Positions 22,363 to 29,521 of a stretch of DNA of 29,521 bases are shown piece by piece. The notes under the pieces were generated by a model. That model did no database searches, was not told the DNA's origin, and saw only the letters and a list, made by a program, of their open reading frames with translations. This DNA is from a virus. The stretch covers positions 1-29,521 of the IMG/VR virus record IMGVR_UViG_3300031886_000025; one strand, written 5' to 3'. Made by a program: the position numbers and the translations under genes. Each line of letters starts with the position of its first letter. Within the stretch, counting starts at the first letter, position 1.

Positions 22363-25300
22363 ATGGCTGAGTTTAAACTAGGTAGAATTAAGTTTGTTTG
22401 GAAAGGTTCCTGGGCAACTACTACAACTTATTATGTTGATGACGTAATAAGATATGGTGGTAGAACTTACAATTGCGTAACTAATCACACATCTGGTACA
22501 TTTCAAACTGATTTAGGTGCTGTAAAATGGCAACTAATGTCAGATGGTATAGAGTGGAAAAGTGAGTGGGTTGCAAATACAACTTATAAACCAAATGATG
22601 TAGTAAAATACGGTGGTTACATTTATCTTGCTAACACTGGACATACCTCAGCGGCAACAGAAGCTTTAGGATTAGAAGCTGATCAATCTAAATGGGATTT
22701 ATTCATAGAAGGTTTTGATTGGAAATCTGATTGGACAATTTCTACAAGATATAAGAAAAACGATTTAGTAAAATATGGTGGTTCAGTTTATCTTTGTATA
22801 ACAGAACACACATCAGATAACACAACAGCAGTTGGTCTAGAAGGTCAACAAGCTAAATGGGAAATTTTTGGAAAAGGTTTTGTTTGGTCAGGCGACTGGG
22901 CAATCAATTCTAGATATAAAGTTAATGACACCGTTAGATATGGTGGACAAATTTACGTTGCTATAACTGGACATACTTCAGCGGCAACTGAAGCAGATGG
23001 TTTAGAAGCCAACCAAGGACAATGGCAAGCCTTACACAAAGGAATTGAATTCAAAGGTGACCATGCAACAGCAACAAGATATAAAGTAAATGATGTTGTA
23101 AAATATGGTGCAAACATTTGGATTTGTATAACACAACATACATCATCAGGAATTTTATCAGCCGACGAAGCAAAATGGAATGTTTTAATTCCAGGTATTG
23201 AATTTGAAGATACTTGGAGCAACTCTACAAATTATCAACCAGGTGACTTTGTTACTTACGGTGGATATAGTTATGTTGCAGATAGAAATAATATTAATAA
23301 ACTTCCACCTGATGAATCAGACGACTGGACTTTATTCGTAACAGGATTTAATTTAAGAGGTGACTATAATGGCGCAACTGCATACAAACAAGGTGACGTT
23401 GTTAGAGTTGGCGGTTTCACTTACCTTGCAATTGCAGATACTACAGGTAATAGACCACCTAATGTAACTAAATGGGACAAACTTAACGAAGGTTTATATT
23501 GGAAAGGTGCTTGGACAAATGCAACTGACTATGACAAAGGAGATATAGTAAGAGGTACAACAAACACTACTACAAGTTATCTTTGTATAACAGAAAACAC
23601 ATCAAATAATGTTGGTCCATCAACAATTAATCAACCAGACTATCCACCAGGAGCAGGTGTTGATACTAGTGCATGGCAATTATTGTCAGGTGGAGCAGAA
23701 ACTACTGTATTATCTACAAAAGGTGACATTTTAATTTATGGTCAATCAGGTCCAGCAAGATTACCAATTGGTAAAGCAGGACAAACTTTAGTTGTAAACT
23801 CAGCAGGTGACTTACCTGAATGGGGATACTTTGGTTCAATCGATCAAGTTTATTATGTAGGACCTGCTGGACAAGACAAACCTTCTCCAGATGCAGGAAC
23901 AACTCTTGATAAACCTTGGAAATCTTTAAGATATGCTTTACATGGCATTGAACAAGGACCAAGAAATCCTCAAGGAACTTATTTGTTAGAAAGAAACAAA
24001 GCATTCATTCAAGAAGAAACTTTAGCTTGGATTAATGCACAAATTTCAGGAAATACTTCACCATTTACAAATGCTTACACATACGACGCTGTTAAATGTA
24101 GAAGAGATGCAGGATTTATGTTAGATGCACTTTTATATGATTTAAGACATGGTGGAAATGAAAAATCAAGATATGCAACAATTAAAATTTCAACTCAAAC
24201 TGAATTTGCAAATCATAAAGATGAATTAACAGCTTATCTTAATAGATTAGTTTATATTTCACAACAAGTTGTAGCCAATAATGCAGGCTACTCTGCTTTA
24301 CAAGCCACAGTTCCTCATTATATTAATAATGATTATGTATCTGAAGCGGCTGTATCAGGTGAAATTGCAAGTTATGTAAAAATTGCAACAGATTGTCTTG
24401 CGGCAGGAAATATAGCAGGAGTACCTGCAGAAGAAGTTCCACAAACTACATTGTTTGCTAAAAGCGGAACATATGAAGAAGTATTACCTCTTTCAGTTAA
24501 AAAAGGATTAGCAATTGTAGGAGATGAATTAAGATCAACAATTGTTAAACCAGCAGGTCAAGTTACAGGTTCAAGCGATACAGTATTCACTTTAGCAGGT
24601 ATTGGAAGAATGCAGGCTATTATATCTGATATAGTTACAAATGCTTCTGTAACACCAACACCAGTAGGCGGAGTTATATCTTTTACAACACCAGCACCAG
24701 ATTTAGGTTTTGTTAACGGAACTTATACTAACGTTGCATTAACAGGTGGTAGTGGTTCTGGATGTACAATGGATGTAACTGTATTATCATACACAATTAC
24801 ATCTCTTACTATTAATAATCCAGGACAAAATTATGCAATTAATGATAACTTAACAATTCCAGCGGCAACAATTGGTGCAGATGGTATAACAGTAGTTGGT
24901 AGTATTACAACAGGAAATAATTTAACACAAAATACATCCAACCCAGCAGGTTCAGGTGCGGCAGGAACAGCGGCGGCGGCGATTGCACAAAATATTTACG
25001 ATCATATAGATTTCAAAGTTAATGCAAATGGAGCCGATCCAACATTAACAGGTACAAATACTGCTCAAGCAGATGCAGGTTATTCAGATGCAAGATTAAG
25101 ATTATTAGCAAATATGGATTTTGTTGCATTAGAAGTTGCAGAATTTGTACAAAGAGCAAATCCATCTCATAGTAACTTTAAAACTAAATGTTTGGCAGAT
25201 GTTAAAATTTATCTTCAAGCAATTATGGATGACTTACAATATACTGGAAATTACAAATCATTAAAAGCATCAGATGCCTATATTAATTCTAGACTTTCTA

Positions 25301-28300
25301 CTGGTTCAAGTGCAAGTGATATGTTCTATTGCAGAAATGCAACTGGAATTAGAAATATGACAGTTCAAGGTTTAATAGGAACATTAGGAACAGATCAATA
25401 TAGCACATCAGCGGCAACATATACACCTGCAACAGGAGAAATGGTATTAACTATAGGAAGCCATAGTATTCCTGTAGGGGAATCTGTTATGATTGCATCA
25501 AATAGTTTAACATTTACTTGTGCTGAAGATAGTCATGCTACTCAACATAGCTATCCAAGATCATCTGATCCTTATTACAATAAAGCAATTTTAATTACGG
25601 CTGTAGCCGCAACAACAATTACAGTAAACGTTGGTATATCAAGTAATACAACAGCACATACTTTTGTAAATGCTACTGAGGAAAATGTAACATTAGCTTC
25701 TGCAAATGAATTTGGTACAAAAAGACCAACAGGTGGTTCTTTTGTATCATTAGATCCAGGCTGGGGACCAACACACGAAGAAGTATGGATTACTTCTAAA
25801 TCACCTTATATTCAAAACGTAACAACATTCGGAACAGGATGTACTGGATTAAAAGTAGACGGTGCATTACACGATGGTGGTTTTGATTCTGTTGTTGCAA
25901 ATGACTTTACGCAATTATGCGATGATGGTATAGGTGCATGGATTACAAATTTAGGTAGAGTAGAACTTGTATCAGTATTTTCTTATTACGCACACATTGG
26001 TTATCTATCAGAAAATGGTGGAAAACTTCGTGCTACAAACGGTAACTCATCTTATGGAGATTTTGGTTGCGTGGCAGAAGGAGTTGATTCAGCAGAAACT
26101 CCTACAACAGCAACAATTGATAACCATAGTGAAGATGCAGATGTTGCCAATGTAATGACAGACGGTCAAGGAATATTAGCATTTGAATATAAAAATGCTG
26201 GAAGACAATATTCTAGTGCTACACTTTCTATATCAGGAGATGGTTATGGAATTACAGGAGAAACTCCAACTTATAATACTGGTGGTGTTTATAAAATTAG
26301 ATTATTAGAAACTAATACAGTAACAAGTAACCTTGGTGGTGCGACATATATGTCTGCTACTAACAATGGACAAACAGGTTCAGCTACACAAATTACAATA
26401 GCTAACGCAGATAGTAATGCCAGTGGTGCATACACAGGTATGGCAATTTGGATTACAAAAGGTAAAGGAGTTGGTCAATACGCATATATTGATGCTTATG
26501 ATTCTGCAAGTAAAGTCGCAACTGTTAAAAAATATTCAGATGGTTTAGCAGGTTGGGAAAGACTTGGCGGATTATCAGTTGAAACTCTTTTAGATGCTAC
26601 AACAGAATATACTATAGAACCTAGAGTAGTTATTGGTGCTCCACAAAACGATGGAAGTACAACAGTTAGACAAGCAGTTGCAAGAGCAATTGTAACTTCT
26701 GAAAAGATTTCTTCAATAAGAATTATAGATTGTGGTGCAAGTTATACTTCAGCACCAACAGTAACATTTACTGATCCTAATAATACTATAGATGCTCCAG
26801 TACAATCATTCATAGATGATGGTGTATTAGGTCAACCTACTTTCTCTGCATATGGAACAGCTTATGATACTGCAAGTGTAACAATTACAGAATCACCTAC
26901 AGGTAAAAACATAACAGGTATTACACAAGGAACTGTTGCTGTTGTTACATCAGCAGGACACAATTTAGTTTCAGGAACTAAAGTAACGTTTACAGGTGTT
27001 GTTGGAATGACAGAATTAAACACTGGTGTATGGTATTACATTAAAACATTAACAGTAGACACATTTGGAGTTTACACTAATGATGATTTAACTGCTGGAT
27101 TAAACACTACAAACTTTACAGCATATAGTTCAGGTGGAGTTGCAACACCACAAGGTGGATTTAGAGATGAATTCCAAACAGGAAGATATATTCAAGTAGA
27201 AGGTATGTCAGATGTTCCACAAACAGGATCAAATGTAGAATTTGATGGAATTTCAACTACAACATATCCTTATGCATATACACTTTTAACTGCAAACAAA
27301 GAATACATGAAAGATGAAGTAATAGCATGGTTTAATACAACTTATCCAGGAATACACAACGCCGCTCAAAATACTAAATGCGAAAGAGATGTTGGATATG
27401 AAATTGATGCAATGGCATTCGATATAAAATATGGTGGTAATACAGAAACTATAAGAATTGCTAAAGCATACTGGCAAGGTGTTACTTCTCAATTAGCGGC
27501 AGGCGAACAAGTATACGCAGTTGCAGTTAATAATAAATTAAAAGAAATGATTAATGATTACATTATGGATAATGTAGCCTGGTCAACAACACAAAGTCCA
27601 GTCGTTACATCACAAACAACTAATTCTAATAATGGTGAGTTAGGTGTAAAAGACAAATTTACAAATTTAACTAAAACTTTAAATGATGTAATTGAAAATG
27701 GTTTAACTTCTGTACCAACTACACAAGGATTAAACAATCCTTACTTTAAATTAGTAAGTGTACAAAAATTACGAGGTACTCAAGCACCATATTCAGCATT
27801 ATTACAAATTAGTCCACAGATGTCAACAGCTCAAGCTCTAGCACATGGTACTGGGATAACAGTTAAACTTAGATATTCTCAAGTTAGATTAACAGGACAT
27901 GACTTCTTAGATGTAGGAACTGGTAATCAAGCATTGACAAATTATCCTGGAACGCCAAACAGAACTAACGATCAAGAAAGAGAAAGTGTTGAAAGAGGTG
28001 GTGGTAGAGTATTCTTTACTGCAACTGATCAAGACGGTAACTTTAGAGTTGGTGACTTGTTCTCAGTACAACAGGCGACTGGTATTGCATCATTAAATGC
28101 AGATGCATTTAACATTTCAGGATTACAAGAACTTCAGTTAGGAGATTTAACATTAGGTGGAACTTCTGCCTCTGTTAACGAATTCTCTACTGACGGTACA
28201 TTTGCGGCAAATAGTGACAAAATTGTACCAACACAAAGAGCGATAAGAACATATGTTTCTTCACAAATTGGTGGCGGAGCAAGTGCAATTAACGTAAATA

Positions 28301-28443
28301 CTATTACTGCTGGTCAAATTGTGATCACAGCTAATACTATAAATACAACAACAGGTGCAAGTATTCAAATAAATAGTGGTGTGCAATTCAAGAAAGGTGT
28401 TGCAGGAGCACCACTGGCAATGAATTACTTGATACATAGTTAA
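22363..28443 (+). CDS. Giant adhesin-like fibre protein with multiple inserted domains
   Basis: This 2026-residue paralogue of the 1717-residue protein starts with eight CBM-like repeats (about 10-442), for example WKSEWVANTTYKPNDVVKYG. The beta-helix core (from about 495) is interrupted by several domains. Three helical ones have the pattern K-C-x2-D-x-G/V followed by D-x6-Y/H-x-G-N (about 565-595, 940-965 and 1670-1695). A module near-identical to those in the 862-residue protein lies at about 1012-1112. An FCCH-like segment lies at about 1510-1600 (ITGITQGTVAVVTSAGHNL). The C-terminus has QVRLTGHDFLDVGTGN, DQDGNFRVGDLFSVQQATG and STDGTFAANSDKIVPTQRA. Like its paralogue it is inferred to be a host-contact fibre protein. 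This is the largest gene in the window. Confidence 0.8.
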   Translation: MAEFKLGRIKFVWKGSWATTTTYYVDDVIRYGGRTYNCVTNHTSGTFQTDLGAVKWQLMSDGIEWKSEWVANTTYKPNDVVKYGGYIYLANTGHTSAATEALGLEADQSKWDLFIEGFDWKSDWTISTRYKKNDLVKYGGSVYLCITEHTSDNTTAVGLEGQQAKWEIFGKGFVWSGDWAINSRYKVNDTVRYGGQIYVAITGHTSAATEADGLEANQGQWQALHKGIEFKGDHATATRYKVNDVVKYGANIWICITQHTSSGILSADEAKWNVLIPGIEFEDTWSNSTNYQPGDFVTYGGYSYVADRNNINKLPPDESDDWTLFVTGFNLRGDYNGATAYKQGDVVRVGGFTYLAIADTTGNRPPNVTKWDKLNEGLYWKGAWTNATDYDKGDIVRGTTNTTTSYLCITENTSNNVGPSTINQPDYPPGAGVDTSAWQLLSGGAETTVLSTKGDILIYGQSGPARLPIGKAGQTLVVNSAGDLPEWGYFGSIDQVYYVGPAGQDKPSPDAGTTLDKPWKSLRYALHGIEQGPRNPQGTYLLERNKAFIQEETLAWINAQISGNTSPFTNAYTYDAVKCRRDAGFMLDALLYDLRHGGNEKSRYATIKISTQTEFANHKDELTAYLNRLVYISQQVVANNAGYSALQATVPHYINNDYVSEAAVSGEIASYVKIATDCLAAGNIAGVPAEEVPQTTLFAKSGTYEEVLPLSVKKGLAIVGDELRSTIVKPAGQVTGSSDTVFTLAGIGRMQAIISDIVTNASVTPTPVGGVISFTTPAPDLGFVNGTYTNVALTGGSGSGCTMDVTVLSYTITSLTINNPGQNYAINDNLTIPAATIGADGITVVGSITTGNNLTQNTSNPAGSGAAGTAAAAIAQNIYDHIDFKVNANGADPTLTGTNTAQADAGYSDARLRLLANMDFVALEVAEFVQRANPSHSNFKTKCLADVKIYLQAIMDDLQYTGNYKSLKASDAYINSRLSTGSSASDMFYCRNATGIRNMTVQGLIGTLGTDQYSTSAATYTPATGEMVLTIGSHSIPVGESVMIASNSLTFTCAEDSHATQHSYPRSSDPYYNKAILITAVAATTITVNVGISSNTTAHTFVNATEENVTLASANEFGTKRPTGGSFVSLDPGWGPTHEEVWITSKSPYIQNVTTFGTGCTGLKVDGALHDGGFDSVVANDFTQLCDDGIGAWITNLGRVELVSVFSYYAHIGYLSENGGKLRATNGNSSYGDFGCVAEGVDSAETPTTATIDNHSEDADVANVMTDGQGILAFEYKNAGRQYSSATLSISGDGYGITGETPTYNTGGVYKIRLLETNTVTSNLGGATYMSATNNGQTGSATQITIANADSNASGAYTGMAIWITKGKGVGQYAYIDAYDSASKVATVKKYSDGLAGWERLGGLSVETLLDATTEYTIEPRVVIGAPQNDGSTTVRQAVARAIVTSEKISSIRIIDCGASYTSAPTVTFTDPNNTIDAPVQSFIDDGVLGQPTFSAYGTAYDTASVTITESPTGKNITGITQGTVAVVTSAGHNLVSGTKVTFTGVVGMTELNTGVWYYIKTLTVDTFGVYTNDDLTAGLNTTNFTAYSSGGVATPQGGFRDEFQTGRYIQVEGMSDVPQTGSNVEFDGISTTTYPYAYTLLTANKEYMKDEVIAWFNTTYPGIHNAAQNTKCERDVGYEIDAMAFDIKYGGNTETIRIAKAYWQGVTSQLAAGEQVYAVAVNNKLKEMINDYIMDNVAWSTTQSPVVTSQTTNSNNGELGVKDKFTNLTKTLNDVIENGLTSVPTTQGLNNPYFKLVSVQKLRGTQAPYSALLQISPQMSTAQALAHGTGITVKLRYSQVRLTGHDFLDVGTGNQALTNYPGTPNRTNDQERESVERGGGRVFFTATDQDGNFRVGDLFSVQQATGIASLNADAFNISGLQELQLGDLTLGGTSASVNEFSTDGTFAANSDKIVPTQRAIRTYVSSQIGGGASAINVNTITAGQIVITANTINTTTGASIQINSGVQFKKGVAGAPLAMNYLIHS
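25396..25698 (+). repeat. ~100-residue fibre module, copy E, inserted in the 2026-residue protein
   Basis: The fifth copy of the module found four times in the 862-residue protein: TYTPATGEMVLTIGSHSI, YPRSSDPYYNKAILIT and VGISSNTTAHTFVNA. The paralogous position in the 1717-residue gene (about 19280) has no module, so this copy is an insertion or the other a deletion. Confidence 0.88.
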
Positions 28444-28479
28444 TAATATAAAAAAGTAAAAAAAAAGGAGATAAAACAC

Positions 28480-28797
28480 ATGGCTTCAGGAAGATTAGGT
28501 AAAGCAGACTTGGTAGCCAGTACCGATACCGTAGTTTACACGGTCCCTGCGGCGACTTTTACCGTAGCTACTGTGTCTATCTGCAACAGAGGTAACCAAG
28601 TAGTCACTATCAAAATGGCAGTGGCAGATGCGGCAACTCCAGACGCTTCAGAATACGTTGAACATAACGTTGAAATTCTGTCAGCAGGAGTTTTAGAACG
28701 TTCAGGTTTAGTGATGTCAGCTGGTCAAAAACTAGTTGTATGGTCATCAGGGGCTAACGTAGCCGCGGTTGCAATGGGTATTGAAACTGGAATATAG
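28480..28797 (+). CDS. Small beta-sandwich-like virion protein (copy 3)
   Basis: This 105-residue protein has the plan of the proteins at 5579-5914 and 13376-13705: opening strand TDTVVYTVPAATFTVATVSI, then a short NRGNQVVTIKMAV strand. It continues with EYVEHNVEILSAGVLERSGL, a turn MSAGQKLVVWSSG and a closing strand VAAVAMGIETGI. A good Shine-Dalgarno, AAAAGGAGA (28464-28472), precedes the ATG, and codons are richer in GC than in the fibre genes, suggesting high expression. It could be a head or tail decoration protein made in many copies. The function is not established. Confidence 0.75.
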   Translation: MASGRLGKADLVASTDTVVYTVPAATFTVATVSICNRGNQVVTIKMAVADAATPDASEYVEHNVEILSAGVLERSGLVMSAGQKLVVWSSGANVAAVAMGIETGI

Positions 28798-28818
28798 ACT
28801 AAAACGAAAAACAGTCTA
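28795..28818 (+). other. Weak 6-bp inverted repeat after the stop codon
   Basis: TAGACT (28795-28800, overlapping the TAG stop) and AGTCTA (28813-28818) are inverted copies around a 12-base A-rich loop. It lacks a T tract, so it is at best a weak 3'-end structure. Confidence 0.3.
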
Positions 28819-28823
28819 AAATG

Positions 28824-28831
28824 CATAAATA
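28824..28831 (+). promoter_or_regulatory. T4-type late promoter (CATAAATA)
   Basis: A NATAAATA match 28 bases before the ATG at 28860. AAGGAAAAAAGG (28840-28851) provides a ribosome site. Confidence 0.7.
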
Positions 28832-28859
28832 ATTAAAATAAGGAAAAAAGGACAAAAAA

Positions 28860-29192
28860 ATGGGAAGATATATTTCAACAACTGGAACTGCTGGAGTAGT
28901 AACAAAAGAAGTTTCTACTACTTACAGTGCCGCTGTTAATGATAGAATTCTTGCTGATTCTACTGGTGGAGCATTTACAATTACTCTACCATTAAGTACA
29001 GGTTTGTTAGTCAATGATACAATACAACTTATTGACGCAACATCTCAAGCAGGAACTAATAACATAACAGTTGGAAGAAATGGTGCTCTTATCCAAGGTT
29101 CAGCAGAAGATTTAACTGTCGATTTAGCAGGTGCTATCATGACATTAATCTATACTGGTGCGACTTATGGATGGATAGTAGGTGCTGTATAA
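28860..29192 (+). CDS. Small fibre-associated protein, MGRY type
   Basis: This 110-residue beta-rich protein contains YSAAVNDRILADSTGGAFTI (residues about 22-41) followed by LPLSTGLLVNDTIQLID and NNITVGRNGALIQGSAEDL, with the end reading TLIYTGATYGWIVGAV. I recognise this arrangement as a small domain found alone or at the ends of phage fibre proteins, where it is thought to sit in the fibre tip or trimerise. Here it is a complete standalone gene. It follows a late promoter and an A-rich leader with a GGA-type ribosome site. The function is inferred from resemblance. Confidence 0.72.
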   Translation: MGRYISTTGTAGVVTKEVSTTYSAAVNDRILADSTGGAFTITLPLSTGLLVNDTIQLIDATSQAGTNNITVGRNGALIQGSAEDLTVDLAGAIMTLIYTGATYGWIVGAV

Positions 29193-29255
29193 TATTTTTA
29201 TTATATAACACTTAACCATTAAAATTTTGTAAGGAGTTTTTAAAAAGGTAAAGGT

Positions 29256-29521
29256 ATGCCAGCAACAAGTCTAAGAGGATTATTGGGAACTAAACAAGAC
29301 ACGTTTGTCGCGTTCGGTGAAGAAAATCTTGAGAAAGGCAGAATATATGTTTACACTCAAGGAGCAAACTATTCGAGATTATGGTGCGGATTTTGTTTTC
29401 ACCCAGGAGTGGCAGGAACGGCTACGATAGAAGTTTGGGGAGCTGGCGGTAGTGGCGCAAAAATGTGCTGTTGCGGTTTTGGCTTACCAGGTAATTCTGC
29501 GGCATACGCCAAAAGAACTAT
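29256..29521 (+). CDS. Cys-rich tail-associated protein (3' partial)
   Basis: The frame begins at ATG 29256 and is open to the window edge (88 codons visible). A ribosome site AAGGAG (29231-29236) is rather distant, and AAAGG (29250-29254) lies directly before the ATG. Visible residues include GRIYVYTQGANYSRLWCGFCF and, after a short linker, IEVWGAGGSGAKMCCCGFG with three adjacent cysteines at about residues 71-73. The WGAGGSGA start of a glycine-rich domain is common in phage tail-tip proteins, so this is probably the N-terminus of a further virion protein. The full length and role cannot be judged from this part. Confidence 0.7.
   Translation, partial: MPATSLRGLLGTKQDTFVAFGEENLEKGRIYVYTQGANYSRLWCGFCFHPGVAGTATIEVWGAGGSGAKMCCCGFGLPGNSAAYAKRT

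Noticed and set aside
23714-24004. Long minus-strand frames opposite the fibre genes
   Set aside because: They lie opposite clearly conserved plus-strand proteins, lack ribosome sites, and have low-complexity products typical of antisense shadows.
28449-28468. A-rich run as a programmed frameshift site
   Set aside because: It lies between genes, after a stop codon, and simply forms the A-rich leader and ribosome site of the next gene.
28795-28818. Inverted repeat as a terminator after the small protein at 28480
   Set aside because: The stem is only 6 bp with a 12-base A-rich loop and no T tract follows.

Overview
The window is a contiguous, entirely plus-strand piece of the virion-structure region of a T4-like marine myovirus. 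It opens inside the prohead scaffold gene (gp22-like), followed by the major capsid gene (gp23-like). Both are recognisable from conserved sequence. The AT-rich codon use, tight packing, NATAAATA-type late promoters and the style of the fibre proteins resemble marine T4-like phages of cyanobacteria and SAR11-type bacteria. The host cannot be fixed from this window alone.

Layout. (1) 1-1752: end of gp22, gp23, and a strong terminator with a UUCG-type loop. (2) 1753-3675: an accessory island holding a two-helix membrane protein, a possible 33-residue membrane peptide, several hairpins and a near-consensus host sigma-70 promoter. That promoter reads into a tiny lipoprotein gene and a compact homologue of porphobilinogen synthase (HemB, delta-aminolevulinate dehydratase). 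A coiled-coil-like 93-residue protein follows. (3) 3668-13705: paired small MGRP-type proteins, small beta proteins and tail-fibre-like proteins of 327, 264, 917 and 1236 residues. (4) 13707-22314: two paralogous YFYGLRR-type small proteins, an 862-residue fibre-like protein with four ~100-residue modules and a C-terminal cupredoxin-like domain, and a 1717-residue protein. (5) 22363-29521: a 2026-residue paralogue of the 1717-residue protein, two more small proteins, and the start of a further gene cut by the window edge.

How it fits together. gp22 and gp23 build the head. Most of the rest looks like a host-recognition or fibre assembly made of repeated and inserted modules: CBM-like N-terminal repeats, right-handed beta-helix segments, LamG-like, BNR-propeller-like, FCCH-like and cupredoxin-like domains. 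Expression appears to be late, from NATAAATA promoters before gene groups, with translational coupling inside groups. The lipoprotein-hemB pair stands out because it has its own host-type promoter, which suggests expression at a different time from the structural genes around it.

The strongest candidates for something undescribed are the phage HemB with intact catalytic lysines and zinc cysteines under a near-leaderless host-type promoter, the fibre protein with a complete type 1 copper ligand set, and the clear record of module insertion when the two giant paralogues are compared.
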